This document shows positions 33,901 to 44,000 of a stretch of 64,000 nt of DNA, piece by piece. The position numbers were made by a program, and so were the translations under genes. The notes under the pieces are model-generated. The model was not told where the DNA came from. It ran no database searches and worked only from the letters and a program-made list of their open reading frames with translations. Positions within the stretch are counted from its first letter, which is position 1. Every line of letters begins with the position of its first letter. This DNA is from Blastomussa wellsi (lineage: Eukaryota > Cnidaria > Anthozoa > Scleractinia > Plerogyridae): NCBI GenBank assembly GCA_947652115.1, contig OX393569.1:19438270-19502269 (forward strand). Reading direction: 5' to 3'.

Positions 33901-33934
33901 CCTTTTTCGATTTTCCAGCAAAATCAGCCGCCAT
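21976..33934 (-). CDS. TM9SF4: Transmembrane 9 superfamily member 4
   Basis: A complete gene with 23 coding exons on the minus strand: 33934-33902, 33765-33643, 32310-32211, 32014-31971, 31578-31466, 31394-31343, 31210-31166, 30830-30775, 30568-30527, 30351-30260, 29673-29633, 29333-29222, 28834-28764, 28636-28504, 27223-27142, 26647-26572, 26449-26366, 25840-25745, 25145-25066, 24758-24695, 24087-23968, 23338-23249, 22125-21976. They total 1899 bp (632 residues), close to the usual ~640. The order is a signal peptide (residues 1-32; hydrophobic [17 protein letters not shown]), a lumenal domain with [20 protein letters not shown] and [14 protein letters not shown], then nine membrane segments. 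The C terminus VKID fits the KxD/E Golgi-retention signal of this family. It is a Golgi/endosomal membrane protein; in fly and human, TM9SF4 acts in phagocytosis, adhesion and pH control. The first 33-bp exon is my inference: it supplies the only good ATG in frame with the signal peptide. The introns hold SINEs, MITEs and a Penelope relic. Confidence 0.93.
22182..22474 (-). repeat. tRNA-derived SINE, copy B (full length)
   Basis: This is the best copy. Read on the minus strand it starts with an A-box-like TGGCCTAATGGTTAGTGCGC and a B box (GGGTTCGAGCC), followed by the shared SINE body. It lies in the last intron of TM9SF4 and is oriented with the gene. Confidence 0.9.
22654..22889. repeat. 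TTAA-flanked MITE, best copy
   Basis: The ends AGGAGCTATGTCACG and CGTGACATAGCTCCT are perfect inverted repeats. The element is flanked by TTAA on both sides (22650-22653 and 22890-22893), the target duplication of piggyBac- and Kolobok-type transposons. Related copies are at 2995, 25980, 54940 and 59480. Confidence 0.9.
22930..23215 (-). pseudogene. Penelope-like element relic: GIY-YIG endonuclease
   Basis: On the minus strand the start reads [18 protein letters not shown], the canonical beginning of the GIY-YIG domain at the C terminus of Penelope-like retroelement proteins. In a second frame it continues as [14 protein letters not shown], and later the first frame resumes with [10 protein letters not shown]. 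At least two frameshifts have occurred. It sits in the last TM9SF4 intron next to a SINE and a MITE. Confidence 0.8.
24366..24570 (-). repeat. tRNA-derived SINE, copy C (diverged)
   Basis: Read on the minus strand, a degenerate B box (AGGTTCAATCC) is followed by the ACAGGTGTATAAATGGGC and GATCCTGCAATGGGCTAC body blocks. The 3' end is missing. It lies in a TM9SF4 intron. Confidence 0.75.
25980..26214. repeat. TTAA-flanked MITE, second copy
   Basis: Same family as 22654-22889, in the same orientation, flanked by TTAA at 25976-25979 and 26215-26218. The ends are slightly diverged (AGGAGATACGTCACA and TGTGACGAAGCTCCT). It lies in a TM9SF4 intron. Confidence 0.88.
27563..28396. mobile_element. 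Non-autonomous hAT-like element in a TM9SF4 intron
   Basis: The element begins CAGGGTTGGACA and ends TGTCCAACCCTG, and is flanked by TCTTT on both sides as a possible 5-bp duplication. Subterminal inverted repeats are built from the GGCGAGTG / CACTCGCC motif, several copies per end. The CAGGG start suits hAT elements, some lineages of which have short duplications. No transposase frame is present. Confidence 0.75.
31727..31891. repeat. hAT-like MITE with CAGGGGTTTCAAAA ends, copy 1
   Basis: The left end CAGGGGTTTCAAAA and right end TTTTGAAACCCCTG are inverted. A second copy is at 53418-53587. No clean target duplication is visible here. It lies in a TM9SF4 intron. Confidence 0.75.
32615..32857. 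repeat. hAT-like MITE with a 6-bp TATAAT duplication
   Basis: It begins CAGGGTTCGTAC and ends GTGCAAACCCTG, flanked on both sides by TATAAT (32609-32614, 32858-32863). Near the right end the unit TTTCAAGGACTTTAAAGGA repeats about three times. It lies in a TM9SF4 intron. Confidence 0.8.
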
Positions 33935-34763
33935 GTTGATTGCCGCGTATATTCTGTTTATGCGCATGCCACGTCGCCAGTACCAGTGCAAAACGATGAC
34001 CTTGGACGTGAAAGACTGGACTGCCTTGACTAGCGTGACTGCTAACGCATAGTTAACTATGGCTAACGTGACTGCCCGATTGCATGGCATTCTCGTCCCC
34101 ATAGCCCTTTTCGTTTCTTTTAGCCGGCAGGGCCTTGGCACGAAAAACGAAGGGCTCTGGAGACATACGATTTGAAGTCCGAGATTTTAGGACTTCCGGA
34201 CTTCATGTATATAGCATTGATGGTTCTACATGTTATGTGTTGTAATAAGGCGGCCGGCGAACATTTTCTCAACAGCCAATAAAGAAAATTCGAATTGTTT
34301 TGAAAATCGTATGTCCCCAGAGCCCTTCGTTTTTCGTGCCAAGGCCCTTGCCGGCTAAGAGAAACGAATAGGGCTATGGGGACGAGAATGACTGCATGGA
34401 AGACTGCAATGGGACTTAAGCTGGGGGGATAGGCTGGGGTGTCCGTGGCCGTGACTCCTCCTTTTGTGAGACTTTTTTTTCGTAAACAAACATACAATAT
34501 TCACGTACACCACACCCTTGAAAACCCTGGATACGTGGCTACCCCTCGGAATCGCCAAGATATAGACTTGATATGCTCAATGTAGTGTCTACTACCAACC
34601 TTTTGCGTGGGTTCAACATTCTGATAGCTTTTCGTTTTCTAACCCTTCTCTTTATAGACAGCAGTCCCAGGTGGGAGGGGTGAAGTTTATCCATGCTAGA
34701 ATACACCGCTGTGCAATGCGACTGCGGACCTCTCACACAGAGCACACGCAGTACCCATGCGCA
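33935..34763. promoter_or_regulatory. Shared upstream interval of divergent TM9SF4 and NAE1
   Basis: The start codons face away from each other across 829 bp, so the core promoters of both genes must lie here or in unseen 5' exons. About a third is occupied by the MITE at 34088-34390. I see no strong TATA box. Bidirectional control is inferred from the geometry only. Confidence 0.5.
34088..34390. repeat. MITE with ~85-bp TIRs in the divergent promoter region
   Basis: The left arm CATTCTCGTCCCCATAGCCC continues through AGCCGGCAGGGCCTTGGCAC and AAACGAAGGGCTCTGG. The right arm is its complement, with few mismatches. TGCATGG occurs next to both ends (34081-34087 and 34393-34399) and may be the target duplication. 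Confidence 0.88.
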
Positions 34764-37024
34764 ATGAAAAGGAAAGCTGCCGGTTCACCTGAATCGTCCA
34801 GAAAACAGAAAATGTCAAATGTAGCTTTGGACAAAAACAAAAAGTATGATCGTCAACTAAGGTAAGAGAAGCAGATGCGCCGGGCAGTGTGAAAAACAGG
34901 GATTTTATCAAGCACGCAACAACATCGAAGCGCGCGGAAGGTGGGAATCTAATTCTGTTTATATCGATGAAACGAAAATATCCCACAGAAAGCAGCAGAG
35001 AGAGAATTCGAATTTTGCGTATTTAAATTTGAATTCTATTGCCCTTTGATCTTGGCTTTTCCAGGCAGACGAAGTCGTACGGTTCAGAAACAAATTGAGA
35101 AATATAGATTTTTTAACCTCAGGGCCATAATGGCAGCATGATGTTTGACACTCAATTTCACGTCTGTATATTAAAAGCAGCTTATGTATTGATCTGTCAT
35201 CACTTTCACAGTTCCATACCCTATACCTTTGTCACATAGGGTTTTTTGGTTTATTTTTGTAACCTACTTGAGATGTTTATAAATGACTGTTGTCAATTAA
35301 ATAAACATATATAGCCTTACCTTAGACCATGCCCTGTGCTTGCAGCTGTGAAGCCCAGTAAGGGGAGAGGGGTGGGGATGTGTGCATGCCCCCTGTCTGG
35401 ATATCATTCCTTTTAATGAAAAAAAAAATTGAAATATCTGGCATACGTCTCTTGGTATTTGTCATCGTTTCATCAACATCCATGCCGCTGTTTCAACACC
35501 ATGTCACAATGGAATTTTATCCTAACAGGTAGGAGGGACAGGCAGTGTGAACCTCCTGCTTCCTTTTCTGTTTACTCCCAATTGCCATCTCTTCCTTTGT
35601 GGCCCCTGCCTCTTTGTTTTATTTCTATATTTGCAAAATTGTAAACTAGAGGGAGAGGGCCGAACAAGAAGTATGATCAGAAGGGTAACTCCGTCCCTTT
35701 GATCACACTTTGCACTTCTCATTTGCCCCTCTCCCTCCACTTTGACAGCCTGCCAAGCAGGTTATTTCTGTTGCAGTGCCTGGTTATATACAGGCATCCT
35801 CCCTATTCCTTCCTCCTCCCTCCACCTCCCCCTCCCCCTCCCATCACTCATTTGGAAATTACTCTGTTTTTGAGGAGTGTTTACTTTCTGCGTGTTTAGG
35901 TTATGGGGAGATCATGGCCAAGAGGCTCTCGAAGGAGCCAAGATTTGCTTGATAAATGCATCAGCCACTGGAACTGAAATATTAAAGAACCTTATTCTTC
36001 CAGGTATTATAATCTTATCTCTTAGTAAATGCAGCTGGTCCTGGTTATTCAAAGGTTAGATAACACTATCCACAGGATAAACCACTATCCAGTGGAGAGC
36101 GTTATGTGTTTTGCCAACACTTATCCACTGGATAGTGATTTATCCATTTGATAGGATTATACAGCCTTTGAACAACTGTGGCTTGGACTTTGTTTCTCCT
36201 GATAATGCGCATAAGCTGTTTCAGTCTGAATCCCACAATATAAAAAAAATAATATCCCACTATTCAACTTATCGACAATAGATGAGATTGGGGGAGGTAC
36301 CAGAAAGGATGGTGGAGCCACAAGCAATTTGAGCTGAATATGTAGGGTATCCATGACAACCCTGTGAAAGATACTTGCCATAAAGAGGGATGAGGGTTTA
36401 AATCATTGAGGACAGTCAAAGACCCTGCACAACCCCCTGACACCCTATATCACTGCTGCATGGGGGATTGTCGAGCAGCCTTTGAACGCGCCGTACAATC
36501 AATCAATCTTGTATAATGTTCTTGGACGAATCTTCTCACAAAATGTTCGTGACTAGTACTTTTGTTTCCAGGTATAGGATCATTCACAATCGTGGATGGG
36601 GAAAAAGTCACTGGTGAAGATGTAGGCAATAAGTAAGTAATTTAGTGCATGTGCAGGATATTGACTTATCAGCTCAGACAACCATGTAGGGCTTCAGGGC
36701 TCAAGGCCAAAAAATCTAAGCTTCAGCATTGTGATAAACTGAAAAATTTGGGCTCTGGACTCTGTGGCAAAGATTTATCTGGTTCCATTCTCTGCAGCTA
36801 AGTCGTGATATATTTGGACTCCAAGCAGCAAAATGATGGGACTCTAAGCTCCACAATTAAGTTTTAGGGTTCCCAGGCTTGAGTTGACTTCTTAGAAACC
36901 CTTGCTAGAACCATGCTATATGTCTGTTGAAAAGTGTCTCCAACCTAGAAGATAACTAAATATCAATCAATTAGTCAATCAATCAGTCAGGTAACCAACT
37001 GACCAACCAACTAATCAATCGAGT

Positions 37025-37063
<39 letters not shown>

Positions 37064-37135
37064 CATTCAGTCAGTCAATTAGTCAGTCAGTCACACAACT
37101 GACCAGACAACTAATCAATAAAGTATTACGTACGT

Positions 37136-37170
<35 letters not shown>

Positions 37171-40100
37171 GCAATCAGTCAAATCAATCAATCAATCTAT
37201 CAATCAGTCAGTCAGTCATTCAATATGTTGTTGATTTGTTTGCTTGCTATCTTCTTAATCTACTCATTTGGTGTTATTATGAGTTACTGCATCTTATTCT
37301 ATGTTACAGTTTCTTTTTGGACAAAGACAGCATTGGAAAGGTATGGGGAGTAATTTGATTTCTAAATTCTAACATTGTTTGTATTAAAAAAATAATTAAT
37401 TTTTAACTTCTTTCTTTCCTTAATTGTCTTAGTCCCGTGCAGAGTTTACCACAGAGTTTCTACTTGAACTTAATTCAGATGTTTCAGGAGATTTTATTGA
37501 AGAGGTAAAAATGAACTTTTAGTGCATACAAGCCATGAATGTGTAAGAAATAACCTGCAGAGAGAGAAAATTTGCCAATGCTGCATTGTTTAACTTACAT
37601 AATGGCAGAAATTCTTAATCCAACTTTGGGTCATATTTCTGATAGAAGTGGCATAGATGTACAACACAGTAAGCTTAAAGATAGTGAATCTTAGAAAATG
37701 ACATGGGGAAACTCCTTGTTTGGTCTTTTTTAATTTTCTGTACGATTTTTGTGTTAAAAATGGCTGAAACATTCCTCGCAGTTATAGCAGTGGTGGATTC
37801 AGACTTCTTTCTAAGGTGGGGGCCTCAAAATGTTACTATCCCAAAACTTTTTTGGCTCTTCTGGCCTTAAAATTTTCGTCCCCAAGGGGCCCCCGAGGCC
37901 CCTCCATGGCCAAGATCTGCCACTGAATATATAGAGAAATGAATTCACTAAGACACAAATTTTATTTGAATTTATTCTAAAGTTATTTTAATATTCCACC
38001 CTTCAAATGAGGGCAAAATGCTACAGAGTTGACCAAAACTAAAATTTATGTTGATTGGATCAATGGATGCCTTCACACGTCAGGGAATTCACGTGGAAGA
38101 TATTATTAATTATAATTTTAATATCTTTGGTTGACCTCCACAATGATATAATTTTATTGTTTATGGAAATTAATTCTCTTGGTGCCTTGTCGTACATAAT
38201 GTCTTATTGTTGTAGCCTATTTGTAACCTGTGTTAGCTAACATTTGTTGCTACTTCTGTTAGACCACAGACTGCCTTCTACATGAAAACAGTGATTTCTT
38301 CAAGTCATTTACTGTCATTATCGCTACTCAACTGCCTGAGGAGTAAGTGGAACAAAATACACTCTTGACTAGTTAATTTTGTGTAAAACCTATTCTTTGC
38401 ACACTTTAGGTTTGCTGTATAGCATAATTAACAATTATCCTGCAAAATCACACAATATCACCTGATACTGTGCTATCAAGGCCAGATAGGCTGTTGGCTA
38501 ACACCAGAAGATATTCACAATAATGGGTAATAGCTAGGTTCATGATAGCTGTCACCAATATAGCACCTTCAACACTACATCAAATCGGACCTGTAGTATC
38601 TGTAGTACTTATAGTAGCCATAGTACCTGTAGGATGTATAAGTACTGGTGGTACTTGTAGTACTTGTAGTTTCTCTAATACCTGTCGTATGTGTAGTATT
38701 CACAGTACCTGTAGTACTCGTAGTACCTGTAAGTATGGCTATCATTGACTTTTTACCGAATATTGAGCAGGATAACTGTTTTATTATTCAACAAATTATC
38801 AATGAAATGAAATGATGATGATGATGACAATGATGATGACAATGACGATGTGAAATGCCCCCAAAAAAGAGGCTGATGCTATTCAATGCATTGTAGAAAT
38901 CCAATCAATGCTGGTTGCATTGTGGGCAGAGAATTTGTAGGGGGTTGGGCTGGTTAAAATTGTTAGCTGTAGGGGTTTTGGGAGGACTAGTTTCAGCAGA
39001 AATACTGGTAGGTTGACAATAATCATTTAAATTATTTTATAAATGTTTGTTCTTTTACTTTCAGAACTTTGTTAAAACTTGGTTTATTGCTCTGGTCAAG
39101 CAACATTCCTCTGTTAGTATGTCGCTCATATGGCTTCATTGGCTGCATGAGAATTGTCTTAAAAGAGCACTGCGGTAAGGGTCAGCTACATTGTATAAAA
39201 CCCTGCATCGGCACTTGATAATCCCAGGTTAATACATTATGTTTGATAATGTAGTTGAACCTAGATAAGCTGTTTTAGTAGTAGCTTGCAAATGTACTGG
39301 GAGGGGTGGGGCCTAATGGTTATTGTACTGGTCTCTGGATTGGCAGTTCAAGGCTTGATCTCTGGCTGGTTCACTGCGTTGTGTTCTTGCGGAAGACACT
39401 TTATTCTCACAGTGTTGCTCTCCACCCAGGTGTATATTAAATGGTTGCTGGAAAAGTTAATGCTGGCAGGAACCCTGCAATGGACTAGCACCCCATCCAG
39501 GGTGGAAAATAAATACTTACAGAAACCGAGATAAACTCTGGCCTGATGGGCCATGTACAAGGCTCAAACTCAGACGTTTGCAAATGTATAAACTACAATT
39601 AAAAATCTCTCAGTGACAAACCCAGGAAGACTTGCCGAATGCTGTACCATTGAGCTATTTTCTAGTCATGTGTTGTTCTTCAGTGACTACATTTTGATTT
39701 TTTTTTCTCTTACAGTTGTTGAATCACATCCTGACAGTGCACATCCTGATCTGAGATTAGACAGACCTTTCCCTGGCCTTGTGGAGTATGTTGATGCCTT
39801 AGATCTTGAAACCATGACAAAACAGGTAAAGTCAAAGATGGTGCTTTGGTTTACCCCATCAGAATGAGAAGTCACTACCGTAACCATAGCCATTAGTGAT
39901 AATTCTGATGACTGACCAGAAAACTGATTCAGTATTGAAAGTTAATTTGTTGAATTCCAGTACTGGCCGTGGGTCTAAATTCTTATAATTTTGTAAAAGT
40001 GCATGGAGATGTCAAACTTCCATCAAGTAAATGAGTCACACATGTGTTCATCCACAGTTCTGTAATATTAAGTTACCCATTTTGCTTTGGTTTTAGGAAC

Positions 40101-41013
40101 ATGGGCACACACCTTATGTAGTATTGTTGTTAAAGTATTTAAACAAATGGAAAGCTGAGGTTAGTCTTAATTATAAGGGTAAATGTGTATTGCTCAATAA
40201 AACTAATTTTACGTTCAGAAAATAATTAACATGATGGTCTTGATTATTTGTTTTCTTTGCTTTACGTTTTCTTCAACAGCATGATGGTAGACCACCACAA
40301 AATTACAAAGAAAAAGACTTCTTTAAACAAATGCTTAGAGGAGGTTGGTATCACAGTGTACAAGGAAGTTAGTGTCCGATAGCCCAGGGCTAGTGGATTT
40401 TGCTGTTGGGCTAGTGGATTTTATCTTTCACTTGCCCAATGGGCAATTGAAAGTTTTCACAAAGTAATTAATTCATCACACTTCTGAGAATTTTTTCGTG
40501 CTAGTGGAAATGACCTCCGGGCTAGTACATCCTGGCTACAGCTTGGAAGTTGGAAAATTAAACTTCTTGGTACCCTGTATCATCCAAGTGTGAGGGGATT
40601 CATGTGAGAGCATTTGCCATTGTCAAACTTGTGTCTGAGTAAATCATTAACTGAATCAGCTATCTCAATATACAGAAGGGACTTTTTTTCTCAGGCCCCC
40701 CACCCCTCTGGAAATTCCAATTACGCCCTTCGCATTTCTTTGAGCATCAACCACCACCAGGTCTTTGCAGTCCTTTCTGCAAGGGGTGGGGTGGGTGGGA
40801 TGACATGGATCTCTAATTTTTTTGACACTTGAGACATTATATGTGGTTTTAATTATTTTGTATACATGTACATTTTGCCCCATCAGGAATTCTAGTTAAC
40901 AAAGATGGTGTGCCTGAAGAGGAGGAGAACTTTGACGAGGCCATAAAAGCAGTGAACACAGCACTTGTTCCCACCAGGGTAATGAAAGTACACTGTCATC
41001 TATTTTAAGTAAG

Positions 41014-41058
<45 letters not shown>

Positions 41059-44000
41059 GTATAACAATATAATTTGGTTTTATCAACTGGGTTGATAGTG
41101 TCAATTGGCCACCGTAAAGAGATTCAAGAGCTGACGTTTCGAGCGTTAGCCCTTCGTCGGAACCCTTCGTCATTCGCTCCGACGAAGGGCTAACGCTCAA
41201 AACGTCAGCTCTTGAATCTCTTTACGGTGGCCAATTGACATTATCAACCCAAACGATAAAACCAAATTATATTTTAAGTAAGGCCTCGTGGCATTCATCT
41301 CTCACCATCAGCCTGCCAGCAGTCTGGAATGTTGGATCCCCTGAACCTCAAGTTGCTTTGTTTTTGGGATGGGGTTGGTAGCCTCATGCCCAACCCTCCT
41401 CTTTCCAGGCTTGAGACTGACAGGATGAGGCTGGAGAATCCATTAGAGAGCAAATAATGTTTTTCCTGCGAAAGGACATGTGTCCGACTAAGTCAACATT
41501 TTGATCTGACAAAAGTATAATGAGCTCAGGATTCATATTACAATATTGCTCATTAATGCATTGTCAGCACCAAGCATTGGCATAAATTTGCATTTGAAGC
41601 CAAAGAAAAATTGTCTGAACATACTCTCTGGCTGCAGTTGGGGTTGCCTCGGACTGTTAGCCCTTTGCAACCAGGTAGAGTTAGTATGTCATGAACTTTG
41701 AATAATTTTGCTGTTAAGTTAGCCTGCAAAGCAGGTGGATTTTGTGCGGGGAATACTTCGAAAACAGCGATCCGAAAGACCGAATGACCGCCTGCCTGTA
41801 AACTTGTTTCTGAAGACGCCACCTCCTATCAGCTATCTGTCAGCGAACTGCCAAAGGTCGGTTTTCATGCGCTCTCAAGCGTGAATTAAAAACAAACATC
41901 AACTCACGTAACGTCAGTGGTATAATTATAAATTAAAAATCAGACCGTTTTATCCCGGGTTTATCCGATCGTGTTTTCAAACCCATGCAGCAGAAAAGTA
42001 AGAAACGTTTGTGTGGTGAAGCAGCAAGTGCTATCAAGAAATGAAGCCACTGACAAGGCTGCAAATGTCACGATTTTAAAACCTGGTAGGATTTTTCTCA
42101 GATTTAACAAGCGAATAAACAGTGAAGAGTTTGAAACTCACCTTTTTCCCATACACGTTTCTGCATTGTGAGACTCGTCCACTACCACTGCTGCTAGGCT
42201 TTGATGCAGTTTGCTATTGTTGTCTTTTAGGACGTCAAGAAATTTTTTAACGTGAGTACCTGTTCGGCAGTGATGATTCAACTGCGGTGGTTTCACTGCT
42301 ATTAAGAAAATGTTGCCGCTGTTTAGCTCCTCGGCAGTGCAATTCACTGAACGCAATTTCATAATCTGATCGATCAGGCTTTTCAACAGCGAAATGACTA
42401 AAACACTGGTTGTCACAATTCTTTCTCGCTCGATTCAACCACTCGCGTCTTGCAAACCAGAACACAGTAAATATCATACTCTTTCCGAAACCAGTCGGAA
42501 GAATCGCTAGAACATCCTTCCCATTCATTGCTAATAGCTGTTCTTCTTTGAGGATGATCCTTCAATTAATTTCTTTCAATTCATTGATGCTATCAAGAAA
42601 GCTATAAAGTGCAGCTTCGATACAAATATCGTCCACAGGTCCATGTTTCAAGAAAGAGTCAGAAATGGTATCCGATGATAACAGATTGATTGACAAATTT
42701 CAGTAACAACCAATCAGAATTTTCCGTCCCTCTGTGGACGGACAATTCATTTGACCCTAGTTTACTGGCAGGAGGTTATTTGTAACCTCCGCCCCTCCCC
42801 TCCCCCTTTTTTTTCTCCCCCCAGTGGTCGCGCGCTCAAAATTTCTTCATCGCTGTTTTCGAAGCATTCCGCCCACAAAAACCGCCTGCTCTGCAGGCTC
42901 CTGTTAAGTTGATTGCTCTTTAATTCTTCATACTTGTTTTTTGTACTTTCAGATACCTAGTGAAGTTTCTAAAATCTTTTCTGATGACGCTTGTAGTAAT
43001 ATAACTGAATCTGTAAGTATGTACCCGTAGTTTTCTTAAAATCTGTTTATTGTGTTTTAATGACATCAAAAAACATTATTTTGGTGCTGTTTATGTAAAG
43101 TGCAAATTGTCAAGTGCCAGAAATGCTTTTATTTAAATTTGTTTAAATTTGCCAAAATTTTTATTTAAATTTGCCAAATTCCCAATTCCTATTAATTTTA
43201 CAGGCATGAAATAAATTTAGGAATAAACTTACAGTAATATTTCAGACTTGAAATTGAAATCAGACGTTAATTCAGAAAATATCTTTTTTTTTACTTTAGA
43301 GTAACTCATTCTGGATTTTAGCTAAGGCAATGAAAGAATTTGTAGAATATGAGGGTGAAGGTCAGTTTGTTTAGAACGTCGCTTTATTCGAGATCTTTGT
43401 TCTCTCTCTTTCTTTGTCCCTTTGTTCATTCTGTGTTTTGTGTATTTGTTCTCTTGTTTTCTGGTTCGTTTGTTCTTTTTGTTTGTTTCTCTAATTGTTC
43501 CACTTGCTTGATCTGTTATTAACCAGTTATTATACAGAATCCAGCTGAAATATCCATAACAAAATTACTGACTTATATTTTATGTGGGTTCAAGTAAACG
43601 TGTTGGTTGGAAATTGACAAACTTTTATTCTCCTTAGGAGCTCTTCCATTAAGAGGATCAATTCCAGACATGACAGCTGATTCTAAAAGATATATTGAAC
43701 TTCAGAATATGTATGTATAATCTTTGAGATAACTGAGAACATCTAAAGTCTCCTAGAGTTCTCATCCTGCTAAAATGGGACCTTGGTAGAAAGGTGTTTG
43801 AAGCAAACTGCAGTAATCCACCGTAAGAAAAAAGATGGCGGCTGTACATTATTTTTACCACAATACCTTGCCAACCAAACAAAGCCCAATGGGCATATAG
43901 CAAGGTATGGTTTAACAGAAGTCGTTCCTGCTACTAACAACATTGCTCTTGCCGAGTTTGAATGACTCACAACATTTCTTTGTTTTTATATGCTCTTTTA

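Noticed and set aside
36961..37222. Regular repeats resembling an array
   Set aside because: These are AATC microsatellite units with no spacers; not a CRISPR array, and the DNA is animal.
38542..38748. Cys/Ser/Thr-rich 68-codon frame
   Set aside because: It is produced by the GTAGTACCT minisatellite inside NAE1 intron 6.
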